Positions 1 to 11,020 of a stretch of 64,000 bases of DNA are shown here, piece by piece. Positions within the stretch are counted from its first letter, which is position 1. Each line of letters begins with the position of its first letter. Origin of the DNA: Pomacea canaliculata (Eukaryota > Mollusca > Gastropoda > Architaenioglossa > Ampullariidae); the NCBI RefSeq assembly GCF_003073045.1, contig NC_037603.1, forward strand, positions 13,646,192 through 13,710,191, written 5' to 3'. A program made the position numbers and the translations under genes. The notes under the pieces are model-generated. The model had not been told where the DNA came from, did not search any database, and was given only the letters and a program-made list of their open reading frames with translations.

Positions 1-189
1 ATAAATAATAATTAAATAAACCTGTTTATTTATATGTCTTTTCACACCGGACTCGAAACACTTACACAAAGGTAAGCATACAGTCAGAAAATCATTACAA
101 TCATTCACACCGATACTTTCTCTCTCTCCACTCTCTTTCACGCATGCACGCACAGTGGAGAACACTGTGGTACTCTGAGAGAATCATCG

Positions 190-300
190 ACAGCCAACAA
201 GAGAAATGAGTATTAAAGTATTCTGAGCACACAACACCCGAATCTCACTGTGTCTGTGGCAGGGTCTTTACCCACTGCGCCATCATGCGCTCCAAGAAGA
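190..300 (-). repeat. possible tRNA-derived SINE fragment
   Basis: Read on the minus strand, a tRNA-like start (TGGCGCAGTGGGTAA, similar to an A box) is followed by a region resembling a B box. No second copy was found in the window, so the SINE call rests only on this resemblance. Confidence 0.25.
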
Positions 301-1089
301 AGAAGAGTGAGTATAGAAGAATAATATTTCATTATCTCCTTACGATCTGAAAGCATCTGAGAGAGAGAGAGTGAAGGAAAATGTAAGTGAGATGTGAATG
401 AGGAATGATGTGTATGAATGTAAGGGAATTAGTGACAGTTATTTTTATGTTCCCGTGTGCGTGTGTTTGTGTACAAAGCATAACGACTTAGCTAAGTAAT
501 ACAATCCAAGCAGCACACCTTTAACAGTCTGTTTACTTTCATGTTGCAAGTCTCAACATTTGTGTGTTTTGGGGTTTGGATTTCGCCGTATAACCCCCAA
601 ATCCTTTTTGTCCTTTTTTTTTTTTTTTAATAAATGCATACATTTCGCTCCCTCCTCCCTCGCCTGCACCCCTAGAGAGCTGAGTCGCGTGCTTTCCCTG
701 CCAATCAAAGCTGGCTCTCAGAACGAGGCGAATTTCCGTTATTCCTCGCCGCTTGTCCGCGCCGTCTCCGACTGACAAGCGGGCCTTGAGTCAACTCCGA
801 TAAGCCGCCAGTCAATCTGGGCAGATAAGGCAATTGGTTCGTGACAAACCTTAGCGACATGCCACAATCTTTCTTTTCCCCCCCTTTTTTTTTTCTTTTT
901 TTTTTTTCTTCTTCTTCAAACTAGAAAAAAGTAGAAGACGTATGAGAAAAAGAAACAGAAAAAGAAGACCAAGATAGAGAAGATACAGTAGAATATAAAG
1001 AAAATCAAGAAGAAAACCACGCAAAAAACAAAAAAGCAAAAAAAAAAAAAAAAAACCACACACATAGAAGAGTAAAAGTTAGACAAACA

Positions 1090-1262
1090 CCAATGGTGTT
1101 GGTGTTTTAAGCCGTGCCAGCAACTAAGGCTATATCACGGCAAGGCAGATGCCACATGCAGAGAGAGAACAGCGTGCCCGAGACGAGAGCTGAACCCAGG
1201 TAGCCAACCGTCACTGTATTAGTGACAGGCGCTCACCGTCGTGCCACAGAGCTGATCCTCAT
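1090..1262 (-). repeat. tRNA-derived SINE, minus strand
   Basis: On the minus strand the sequence begins near GTGGCACGACGGTGAGCGCC (A-box-like), continues to a B-box-like GGGTTCAGCTC, and then runs into a tail with GTGGCATCTGCCTTGCCGTG. A second copy lies on the plus strand at 6862-7010 with the same order of blocks. Two independent copies in opposite orientation, with RNA polymerase III-like boxes, support a SINE. Confidence 0.7.
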
Positions 1263-1738
1263 ATGGGTGTGTGGGGTGGGGAGGAAATATGAATGCAGAA
1301 TATACAAAAATAAAAAAATTTTCTTTAAAAAATGTCGTTCATAATCTTACATTCATCTATCAAGTCTCCTTCTTCGTCCATGTACTTTGTTCATGTTTAC
1401 CAACATATTTTTTTCTTTGTGGAGGCCTGTGGGTGTGTTTTTTTAATTGGTTTTTTGTTTTTGTTTTTTCATTGTTGACTGTCAGCTCGCCAGTACACAG
1501 TAGACGAGGAAATGCGCTAAACAAATTTATTTTTTTTATTATTATTATTATTATTTCTGAATCTTGCAATAACATTGGCACATATCTAGTCTATCTGCCG
1601 GTGTACAATGAGCAATGTTCAAGTTGGTGTTGATATATCAAAAGAAAAGGATGATTTACGATAATTTTCTTTTTGACACGGGGAGAAATGAGAGAGCTCA
1701 AGGGAGTAAAATACAAAAACGCTGTAAAACGATCCAAG

Positions 1739-1990
1739 GGAAGCTATAGCCGGAGCTTCCAATACTTTTTGAGTTATCTCTCTTTTAGCAGCTGCCCATA
1801 AACATGTATAAACGGGAAAAGAAACTCGAGATATATATCGAGATACACGGTTCACCTGGCGTTTAATTCTATTTTTCTTTTGTCCAACACAATAATATGT
1901 TTTAGAAACACAAGAAATGTTAATATTGAAAAACTGCTGAATTAGTATTTTTAACATTTTAATTTCTTGTAGCACATTAGCTCAGTTTAG
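1739..1990. repeat. old duplicated segment, copy 1
   Basis: This segment resembles 3383-3640. Both contain ACGATCnAAGGGAA, then a block with ACCTCTCTTTTAGCA or a close variant, then TTTTAGAAACAC and a similar ending with GTAACACAT or GTAGCACAT. The copies have diverged, and no coding potential is shared between them. Confidence 0.5.
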
Positions 1991-2689
1991 TTGTTTGCCT
2001 CATTTTGTTTGTTTTCTTTTCTTTTCCCAAAAATTACTTGAAAAAGTAGTGTTCAAGTTAAATAGCTCTGTAAAATCTTATTTTGCTTACACTCCTTCAA
2101 CCTTAAAATTGCCCTGAAATTGAGATAAAAATCTTATTACTAATCACCACTGACTTCTAACTTCATTTGTGTAATACAAATATTTTGATTTTGGTGCATC
2201 ACATATTTGAAAACATATTTTCAATCCTTCCAGTTATTCAACATTTTTTAAAAGGAAGTGTACATATACTTAAATTATAAAATACTTTATTGTATTGATA
2301 AAAATCAAGATGTTTATACAACATCGGTATGTTGCTGGTTCAGTCAAGAATGGGCCCATAAATTCTTGGGGAAACAGTCCTATTTAAAAAGAACTTTTAA
2401 ATTTTCAGTTTTAAAGTTACAAAGGTAATGCAAGAGTTAGCTCAAGTAATTTTATTAGAGAAGTTACAGAAGAGTAATTAGCCCTTCCATGTGACAAGAA
2501 TAAATTAGCAAGTATTCCTTTACTGGAATTACAACTTTTTGTATTTGATCATACACTTCTGGACACTATGGTGATGAAAATTATAATGAAAACAATTATA
2601 TGCAAGTGAAAAAAAGGATAAATATTAGAAAAACAATTACACAGCTGAAAAGTAAGGAGGAAAAAAGAGGAGAATTCTCCTATTTATAA

Positions 2690-3190
2690 AAAGGTGTAAT
2701 CATATTTATTATCAAAACAGATAAACCTAGAGATCAGAGTATGAACTGGAGACCAATCACTCTATTAAATATTTACATATGAGTGTTGCAGCATGTATTT
2801 CATATAGAATGAAAGCAATTTTTACCATGTCTTATCAAGAACAACCTGGCTCTATCCATGGGAGATATCTTAGGAATAATAGATTAAGGATAATATCCCA
2901 ATAAATGATTTGATTGGTATCCCATGGCTTACTGATATGCCTTGATTTTGAAAACCTTTGACAATATTAGCTGAAATTTTATGCTTATTATACTTGCTTA
3001 GCATTCTTTTGGTTTCAGTCTCAATTTTTGTGATGTATAACCATTTTTAACACAAATATAAAATCAAGTGTCAGTTAACGGCACGTTATTCTTCTATGGT
3101 TCTATGTTAGAAGAGGATACAGGCAGGAAGATTCTCTCTCACCTTAATTGTTCATTTTATTTGTAGAAATTTAGCTAACTAGGAAAAATG
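2690..3190 (+). mobile_element. decayed LINE reverse transcriptase fragment
   Basis: Broken reading frames give pieces of a LINE reverse transcriptase in the right order: a WRPITLLN motif near 2750, then a stretch like 'QPGSIHGRYLRNN' matching the D/E-Q-x-G-F-x-x-G-R region, then 'CLDFEN' for the first catalytic region, then 'RRGYRQEDSLSP' matching the RxGxRQGxPLSP motif near 3110-3150. Many stops and frame changes show old decay. The motif wording is closest to L1/Tx1-like LINEs, but the clade is uncertain. Confidence 0.65.
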
Positions 3191-3382
3191 TGTATAGAAT
3201 AAGGTACTTAAAAAATCCACAAGGTGTAAGATAGTTATTAATTTTCCTTATTGTAGTGACACCAAGGATAGTTCTTGTGGCGACAAGAGAAACACTATTG
3301 AAGCTAGTGTTGGTGGTGCTACAGATGGCTCCATTAGAGACAATGGGATGGAGTTCATTACGAAGACGATCAAAGGGAAACT

Positions 3383-3640
3383 ACCCTCAAGCTCATCCAT
3401 CGGGTCTGCAAGAGTTACCTCTCTTTTAGCACTTGGCCACAGACTATGTACAGTATTTAATTATCGATACTTACATTTCATCTATGATCTAGCAGCTGGT
3501 GTTTAAACCTTTTCAACGCAACTATCACAATAATCCGTTTTAGAAACACCTGAAGTGTTAGTATTGGAACATATTGAAAGCTGTTTGACTTATTAGTATT
3601 AAATGTTTGAAATTTCCCGTAACACATCGCTTTGTTCAGC
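3383..3640. repeat. old duplicated segment, copy 2
   Basis: This is the diverged partner of 1739-1990, about 1.65 kb downstream in the same orientation, with the LINE relic lying between the two copies. Confidence 0.5.
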
Positions 3641-3889
3641 TTAACTATTCTTCTCAATTTGTTTCTTTTGTTTTATGAGCATTTTTGTAAATAGCTACAG
3701 TCGGGGATGTGATTGTGCCCCTGGATATGTGTGCGTACTTGCAAACTTGAGAGCGTTTCTACATAAGCATAATAATAATATTGTTAATTAAAAGATGAAT
3801 GTAAAAGAAAGCAAGATAAGAACCTAAAGTCATGCGAAATTTTGTTCTTGCAGCAGTCATCCTGTCGCTGCCCTTTGATTAATGACTGA

Positions 3890-4012
3890 GGAAAATACAT
3901 CGATTACGGGTACATTTACGCCATGAATCACTGGCTGAAATATCTTTATTACGAGCACATATTCATCACGAATGACTGGCTGAAATACGTCGATGACGGG
4001 TAGAATGTCACG
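3890..4012. repeat. short tandem repeat of about 45 bp, about 2.5 copies
   Basis: Successive units end in GAATCACTGGCTGAAATA, GAATGACTGGCTGAAATA and GATGACGGGTAGAATG. The unit is imperfect. No function is visible. Confidence 0.55.
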
Positions 4013-5799
4013 GGAACAATAATGTCGATTCTGCTACTAACTCTGAAAGGCATCAGCTCAAACTGTTATTCATTCAAAGAGCTGATGTGCTAAAAATAAA
4101 TAAATAGCTGTGCTTACCGTTCAAACAACTTTATTGATCACAGCGCTCTTTCTCTCTCTGTCTCACACACACAATATGTCATAGGCTACACACTATATTT
4201 TGCCTATATTGCAGGTAAAGGGAGATCAGTAGCTCCCCATAGCTAGTCTTGCCAGACAGGTGTGAACAGAAGCCTCAAGCAAGCGAGTGTCGCATGCACA
4301 GTTATGATCCCGGCGAAGGTAGGAGCCCGCTGTAGGAGTGTCGCGGGGTAGGTCAGGTCAAACTTAACCTCGATAGAAATCGTGAGATCCTACAAACACC
4401 TTGTACCTGTTCTAGGAGCACAGACCACTTGCTACAACAACTGCTTACCAACTTTGTTATTCGAGGTTTGAAAAATTCTGTGGGTAATGGCTGAACATAT
4501 TTTCTGTTTCTTCATGGCAGATTAAAAATAACTTTGTTATGGTTCACTGGATTGCACAACTTTTGACGGCTGTGTTGGGGAAAGTTTATTGTGAGTTCAA
4601 GGATCACGAAACATTAAAACACTGCTTTGTATGACGAGCGACAGACGACATTCTTCAGTGAGAGTAAGTACATATTCAGTACATTTGTCATTTGTACATT
4701 TTGCACACGGTTCTCAAGTCGAAGTTGCAGACCCACACGAGCGTATACTGCAAACCGTGTTGTAGGTGTTTCCTCAGGTGTGCTGTCATTGATTTCATTG
4801 TGTAACCCGTTCTCCATTCCTTTCCCGCCTTCGTCCGCTGAGAGCTCCGTGCTATGACTAGACTCGACACAGGAATAGCACCTCAGCCAGAGCTACATTC
4901 ATTTGAAACCATTTGAAAGACTACTGTTGATCGTGGTTGCTTTTCAGTCCTATTTATCTATGTATTTTTGTTAAGTCTTCCTTCGCGTGTAACTCGTTGA
5001 TTGTTCTTCCTTCTAAACCCCATTGATTAAAGACGATTAATTAAAATATTTTAAGGAAACAAAATTCCATTCCCAGCAAAGAACATGATTATTTTTGAGG
5101 GGCTAATTAAAACTTTTTTTTTCTTTTTAAGGAGGTAATAGACTGACATGGGCCTCCTGCACAGTCTGGCTTTCCCAAAGCAGGATGAGAAGGACAAACC
5201 GAAGCCTCTCATCATTGATGTGGAAGAAGTTCTGAAAGAAGCTGCCTGGGACATGTACATCCACTCCTATGGCCCGTGAGTCTTGAACTGTCAAACAGGC
5301 ATTTCTCTTTCTCTCTCTGTCAGTCTGTATGTGTGTGTGTGTGGAACAAATCAGAAGACTCCCAATTAAGAACACTGGTCATTATAAAATCACTTTGAAG
5401 AAACGTAACCGTCAATGTCCTCGCAAGCAGCAACTGACATACGAACTACACTAAACAGCTTTCTGTAATATTATTTCTCCTTTAATTATCAGTGTATGAA
5501 TTAAAATTAGTTAATATGTTATGTAGGAGAACTTTTTCAAGTAAACATCTGCCCGTTTCAGTCTCCGCAGGCAGTTCATCAAGAGGAAGAACTTCACCAT
5601 AGAGGTTCCAATGAACTACTACCACTTTGAACAAGGGCCACCCAAAATACGAGTGAGGCACGTAGGACAAACACGACACAATCTGAGTGTGAGCAGCCAA
5701 CACTAGTTAAGTCAACCTGCTAGATAAACAGACTTTAAAATATACTTGCTGTAGCTGTTTCTTTGTTTAGTCCTTTTAATATCAAGTCAGGATTCTCAA

Positions 5800-6235
5800 A
5801 GTGTCTTTAAAAGATCCCCTTCTAACCCTTCCAATCCTTTTATCCATACCTGCGCTCCACCTCGTTCTATCTTCTCCTCCTCCTTTCCTCAAGCTTTCTA
5901 TTCCTCAGACCAGATTTCTTATATTTGGTCTACTTTCTTTTCTGGTCCTCTTACTTGGAATGAGCTGTCACTTCATATTCACCGAAAACCTACTTTCTCT
6001 TCCTTCAAACTTTTCTCCACCTCCCTTGACTGCGAGTTCTATCTTATTTTGATGTGCTAATGGGTCTCTGTACATTTGTTTGTGAATATATCTTTTTGTA
6101 TAAGCATGTGTGTTCTGTTTATTTTGAGTCTATATTTGTATATTTGCGGACTCTGCCAAGTTTTTATTTTTGTACAGCGCACTGAGATTACTTTTAAAAT
6201 CGTGGGGCAATGCGCTTTAAAAAATCTTACTGTTA
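5800..6235 (+). mobile_element. LINE 3' end in intron 2 of copy A
   Basis: One frame (about 5910-6054) reads SGPLTWNELSLHIHRKPTFS followed by FKLFSTSL. This matches the conserved C-terminus of many animal non-LTR retrotransposon ORF2 proteins (W-N-x-L-P...F-K). It is followed by a 3' tail with CAGCGCACTGAGATT and CAATGCGCTTTAAAAA. The element is 5'-truncated and inserted in the sense direction of copy A. Confidence 0.65.
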
Positions 6236-6444
6236 TTTAGAATAGACATAATCTATCTATCTGATGCATTTTTGTAAATTTTTAAAAATTCTTGTCATTG
6301 TGCTCGTTATTGCTTTTTGTGATAGTTGCTGTATCTTGATGGGGTAGTAAAGATAGCAGTAATTACTGTTGTTGCTACTAACATAAGTATCTTATACAGG
6401 ACACCATTGCCACCAAACTGTATACATTGCTGCTGTTATTGTAA

Positions 6445-6449
<5 letters not shown>

Positions 6450-6481
<32 letters not shown>

Positions 6482-6482
6482 G
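6450..6482 (+). repeat. (ATC)n microsatellite abutting a splice acceptor
   Basis: A run of ATC units ends directly in the AG acceptor of exon 3 of copy A (exon starts 6483). Paralogous acceptors in B and C are preceded by ordinary sequence or only short ATC runs. Confidence 0.8.
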
Positions 6483-6861
6483 ACAGACACCAATGGCGCA
6501 CGACAAGCCGTCCAAGAAGGGAGAGGGGTACCGGAAATGATCGGCCTGGAGACGAGGTTCAACAACGACACGGAAACCGAGCAGAAGTACAACTTCAACT
6601 TCGAGAAGGAGAGGTCAGCGTCTGTCGAGGTCACCTACCAGCGAGGTTTCTCCATCGGTGGCAAAGCTAACTTTACTCTCGGCCTTCCTAAGGTTGCCGG
6701 CGATGGTGAACTGGGTTTCGAAATTGAAACGCACGTTGAGGTAATGTAACCTTCTCTTCGTTTATTTTTTATCATTCTTCTTGTCCTTTCTATTTTTCTT
6801 TGTTCTATTATCGACGTTATTATTTTCTGTTTATCCTGCATTCATGTTCCCCCTATATGAG

Positions 6862-7010
6862 GATCAGCCCAGTGGCACGATGGTGAGCGCCTGTCACCAA
6901 TACAGTGAAGGTTGTCTGTCCTGGGTTCAGCTCTCATCTCAGGCACGCTGTTCTTTCTCTGCATGTGGCATCTGTTTACATGGCTGGCTGCCTTGCTGTA
7001 ATATAGCCTT
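6862..7010 (+). repeat. tRNA-derived SINE, plus strand
   Basis: The same element as 1090-1262, in intron 3 of copy A. It has GTGGCACGATGGTGAGCGCC, a B-box-like GGGTTCAGCTC, and then a tail with GCATGTGGCATCTG and TGTAATATAGCCTTA. Copies B, C and D lack it at the same place, so it entered after they separated. Confidence 0.7.
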
Positions 7011-8498
7011 ACCTGCTTGCTTGGTTAATTTGTGAGAAGTTTAGCAGACTGCTTCACGAAATTATCCCACCGCCGCTTAGCTTCATGTCGTGCACTCGGC
7101 CTCAAATGTTGACTGTGTTGATCCTCAGGTCTCCAAGACAACGGGCGAAAGGCACGAGGAGAAAGTGACGACCTCTGCGATGAGCGAGATAACTGTGGCT
7201 CCTCACAGCCACTACACCGCTACCGTCGTCATGGAGGAGCGAACTCTGGTGGCTGACTTTGAGGTAATGTCTCTGGGAGACAACAAGCTACTGTCAGACA
7301 AAGCTTTTACAGTGTGTCACGCAATAAATAATATTTTTGTTTTGTCTGTGACCCTATTTCAGGCTATTTTCTTAAGAACATGACATTAGCAACATAACAG
7401 CGACATAGCTGACACAAGCAGCTGTTGATGTATTAAAAAATTGGATAATTTATCATGTCAGGACATTTCCCATCTTTCAGCTGATACTTTGCAACCTTTT
7501 AATCATGCACATAAATTTTCTAGTAATACACACTTTCAGTTTAAGAAGAACAATGGAACGGAGAAAAGAAGATAGGTTTAGGTCACAAATTGTCTCCCCT
7601 TGTTTATTGTTAGCGGTTATTTCCCTTGTAAAAACCTTAACCACATGTAGGTCTGAAATTATACTCCCATCTATAAATATAATGTCAGTGTCCACTTAGC
7701 CCTTTCATTAGCATTAAGGGTAAGCACAGACACAGTCTCGTCTGCTGTTTATTTCTGTCTCCTGTTTATTCTCTTCTGTCTGCTGTTAACCCTTTCCTGA
7801 CTGAATTGTCCCCAGATCCCTGTGACCATGACCCTGCCGGCAGAGCGCGGTCTCATCTACATCAAGATGAAGAAGACTGGCGAAGTGGTTTATGTCCAAA
7901 ATGTCACCAACTTGCCCTTCTACTTCCACAAATTTGACGATGTCCAAATTGTCAACCCTAATGGCGAGGTCGTCGGTAAAACTAAAGAGTTTTATGACCA
8001 ATGGAAGAACATTCGTTTCAAAATTGTTGGCATCGTGAACGGTGTTCAGCTCTCCAGCCACTGCATCAACCTCAGACAGACAGGTGTGGTCCTGCAGGCA
8101 GCAACTCTACTCCCAAAGTAAGTTCCCGAGAGCCTAAAGGCAAAGCCTTGCTGACTGCTTCCAAACCGTCAAGCGGAAGTGGCGTCACCACCACGGATGG
8201 GCCAAGCAGCAGCAGCAGTGCTTTGGCGGACCGGATCCTCCAGGTGGCGCCCAGTGCAGACGCTTCAGCAATGGAAGGCGTTCAGCAGGCCATCTACCAG
8301 CAGGCTAAAGACAGTGTGACTGTGCATGTTCCTGAACAATGGTTAAAATTCTAGTTTCAATCAGAAAATTCTGGCATCGCTTTGCTTATCAACTCTGGTG
8401 TGGTTGTGTGTGTGGTTGTGCGCGCGTGTGTGTTTGGGTTGCTTGTTACTCGAATCGTGCCTTGGCAGAAATAAAAGTCCTATATAAAAGTTGTATTG

Positions 8499-8517
8499 TT
8501 ATTATTATTATTATTAT

Positions 8518-8600
<83 letters not shown>
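8499..8600 (+). repeat. (TTA)n then (TAG)n microsatellite
   Basis: A short TTA run passes into about 27 units of TAG or AGT. It lies just past the 3' end of copy A, after an AATAAA at about 8470. The open serine-run frame across it is not a gene. Confidence 0.9.
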
Positions 8601-10360
8601 TAGTATTTCGGCACTGAAATTATCTGATATAACTTGAACAAAAGGTTATTAGTCACAGTCAGATGACGGTAGACTAGAAAGATCCATCATAAGCCATGGA
8701 CCCCTATATAAAAAGCGAGGACAGAGTTGCGGTATTTATTAGATAGTTTCAAATACAGAAAGAAGAGATGCGATATTTTTTGTCGGGATTCTTCGGAATA
8801 AATCGAAGTCCAGCAATGATTGCAATTGAATGATAATACTTGTGTGTGTTATTGTATCTCATCTCTGTTTCATCTTACGTGTCAAAACCACGTGTACCAA
8901 CTGCATGGAGACAAAAACCAAGAAAGGAAACAAAAAACTAAACCTGTACACTCAAAAAAAAAAAAAAAAAAAAACCTAGCATGGTGAACAGTGAAACGAC
9001 TGTTGAGCACAGACTACCTGTTGGTTGTTTAACAGGGAAAGTGTTGCTTAAAGGTTTTGTTGTAAAATGAATGTCATGTAGCCATTCAATGGATTCCCAC
9101 TGTTGTTGGTGAGATATGTGAACGCTTAACTTAAAACAAACAAACACACACACACAAGCACGCACGCACGGACAGACGCACGGGTGCACGTACATATATG
9201 TAATATTAATTTTTAAAAAGGACAAACCTTCTCTTTTGTCAGACATGAAAAAAGATCCCCAAACTATCAGCGCCATCAAGAAAAAAATTAAAGTTTATAT
9301 TTGTTTGCTTCAGCGTTGTATGAATGACAATGCAATCACAAATCACACAACAAAGCCGGACAGTCAACATCCCTGTATCCTGTTTCCTCCCTCGCCTTGG
9401 TATTTGGTTTGTCAAGAACCGTTTGTGGGAGGAAAAGAGAGAGGACAGCAAAGACGTGCGTCCATTGACATCCATCGACAACAAATGCTTCACACAGAAT
9501 GATTTTTATTTTAGGTGGACGAGCGATATTCCAAGAGATAATTCGATTACATTTATGAAGTAATGTGTGTTTGAGAGTTACCTCCCATGTTCACATTCTG
9601 TGGTTTCTGCTACAATGCTGAGGTGCAAGGAGGAGCCACTAATTCTATTTTCTGTCGTGCCGACGATTTCATGGTCAAAAAAATTGGATGAAAGTTGATT
9701 GGTTTTAGTAAGAAAGTGCTGCCACCGTTGATAGAGAGAGGGAAAAAATGAAACCTAGAACATGTGTCATATACAGAGAATGTCCCGAGACAAGATCTGA
9801 ACCAGCACCTTTTCACTGGACTGGTGACACTACAGACAGCTTTTGTGTGGATATTGGCAAGTGTGTTTTTTTCGTGTCTTTTTGCTTACTTTCAAGAATT
9901 TTGTTTACACTGAATTATCTGTCTGCTTGAAAAAAATTACTTAAGAGTGGCAAGCTGTCCCTCCACCACACACACACACGCACGCACACGTACGAACGCA
10001 TGCATGCATGTACATAGAAAGATAGAAAAAAATTATTAGCCTGTGCAAAGACTTACACATATCTCGTGTACGAAGCCATAATACAGACACTTACACCATA
10101 CACACCTCTACGGAGCTCAGCCAGCAGAAGTTACAGACACACACACAGGATGTAGTTCGGCAACCTAGTTGTGCTCGCTGTACACAACTTTATTCTCGAT
10201 CGTAGCTCTGTGTTGTCACTAAACTCAGGACAGGGTTAACCCCTTAGCCGTAAGTACGGGATTTCAAACAGCTTCACTGAAAGTGTGCTGTTGTATTTGA
10301 TAAAAGCCCTGCTTATCTGTTTATCTGTTTTCTTTTCACATCTGCGTAGGGAGATCGCTG
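8601..10360. other. intergenic stretch between copies A and B
   Basis: No gene was supported. The stretch contains an A tract near 8956-8974, CA-rich runs near 9145-9170 and 9965-9985, and a SINE-like fragment near 9745-9840. Unlike the regions after B, C and D, it contains no S-family exon on the minus strand. Confidence 0.5.
9745..9840 (-). repeat. SINE fragment
   Basis: Read on the minus strand, a GCTGGTTCAGATCTTGTCTC block followed by GGGACATTCTCTGTATATGA resembles the B-box and tail part of the SINE at 1090-1262 and 6862-7010. It is short and diverged. Confidence 0.4.
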
Positions 10361-10361
10361 T

Positions 10362-11020
10362 ATGCAAGTCCGCATTTCCTTCAGAAAAAGTAGAGCGAGG
10401 CGCGAATGTGTACACAGAGAGAGAGAGACACCCACTCACCCACTCACCCACATGCTCTAATTTAAATGCGCAGCTATACATAAGAATACAGACACAAAGA
10501 CGGTAAAAAGAGTTAAATACACACATCCGCGACAACATCCAGCCACACACACACTTTTCTCAGAAACTGACCTACTGACAGTTGCGGACTCACACACACG
10601 GATGTAGTTCCCCCTGAGTTGTTTTTCTCATCAGCTGTGGTCTACAGTAATCATACCACTTCAACTCCGCTTCCTTCCTCCTCTACTTTGCCCGCCAACA
10701 GCTCCTTGCAGGGGCTAGATTGGACACCTCGGTAGTAAGTACAAACTTTTCAATCCATTCTAGCGAACGACTGTCGTTTATCTTACCATACCTGCATTTA
10801 ATAAACGTCCTACTGATCAGTCATTTTTTATAAGTACTTTGAAAAAGTCTTCGCGTGTTTGTAACTGTTTTATTGCGATACCGCATTAATTTTAAAAAAA
10901 AATTTTAAAACGTTTTAAAGGAAGAGAATTTCTCTTCCAAGCAAAATATGATGATTCTAGGGGACTAATTAAAACTTTTGCCTTTCTTTTTCAGGAAGAA
11001 GATCCCCCAAGTCAACAAAC
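10362..11020 (+). promoter_or_regulatory. 5' region of copy B, duplicated upstream of C
   Basis: This region matches 24086-24735 in order, although the two differ by several indels. It carries a purine-rich block, then GTTGTTTTTCTCATCAGCTG, then a likely non-coding leader exon ending at 10734 before a GTAAGT donor (10735-10740). A pyrimidine-rich acceptor ending at 10994 precedes the coding exon. No TATA box was assigned. The promoter lies upstream of 10734, but the start site cannot be fixed from sequence alone. Confidence 0.55.

Larger units (their letters stand above)
1..5131. other. AT-rich stretch upstream of copy A, mostly repeat relics
   Basis: No convincing host gene was found here. 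The stretch holds a possible SINE fragment near 190-300, pyrimidine and purine tracts near 610-1050, a SINE at about 1090-1262, an old duplication (1739-1990 and 3383-3640), a LINE relic between those two copies, a short tandem repeat at 3890-4012, and the upstream region of pore-former copy A. Open frames here are short and low in complexity. Confidence 0.6.
5148..8354 (+). pseudogene. aerolysin-like (ETX/MTX2-type) pore-forming protein, copy A
   Basis: First of four paralogues. Recognisable exons are 5148-5275, 5562-5688, 6483-6740, 7129-7263 and 7816-8354, with GT..AG borders and the same phases (2, 0, 0, 0) as copies B and C. The product starts MGLLHSLAFPKQDE without a signal peptide. The middle part (exons 3-4) has the alternating polar/hydrophobic strands, the Ser/Thr-rich stretch and the EITVAPHSHYTATV block typical of the aerolysin/ETX-MTX2 membrane-insertion domain. 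Family members oligomerise and form beta-barrel pores. All exons are present and very similar to B, but this copy looks broken, with about one break, so it is treated as a recent fossil. A LINE 3' end sits in intron 2 and a SINE in intron 3. No S-family gene follows it. An alternative is that it still gives a functional variant. Confidence 0.75.

Noticed and set aside
851-1063. Leu/Phe-rich frame resembling a membrane protein
   Set aside because: It is a translation of purine/pyrimidine tracts with no codon structure and no copy elsewhere.
8938-9816. Several short frames between copies A and B that might have been an S-family gene
   Set aside because: None matches S exons 1-5 and no module with the GGTAAAACC block is present. 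A appears to lack an S partner.
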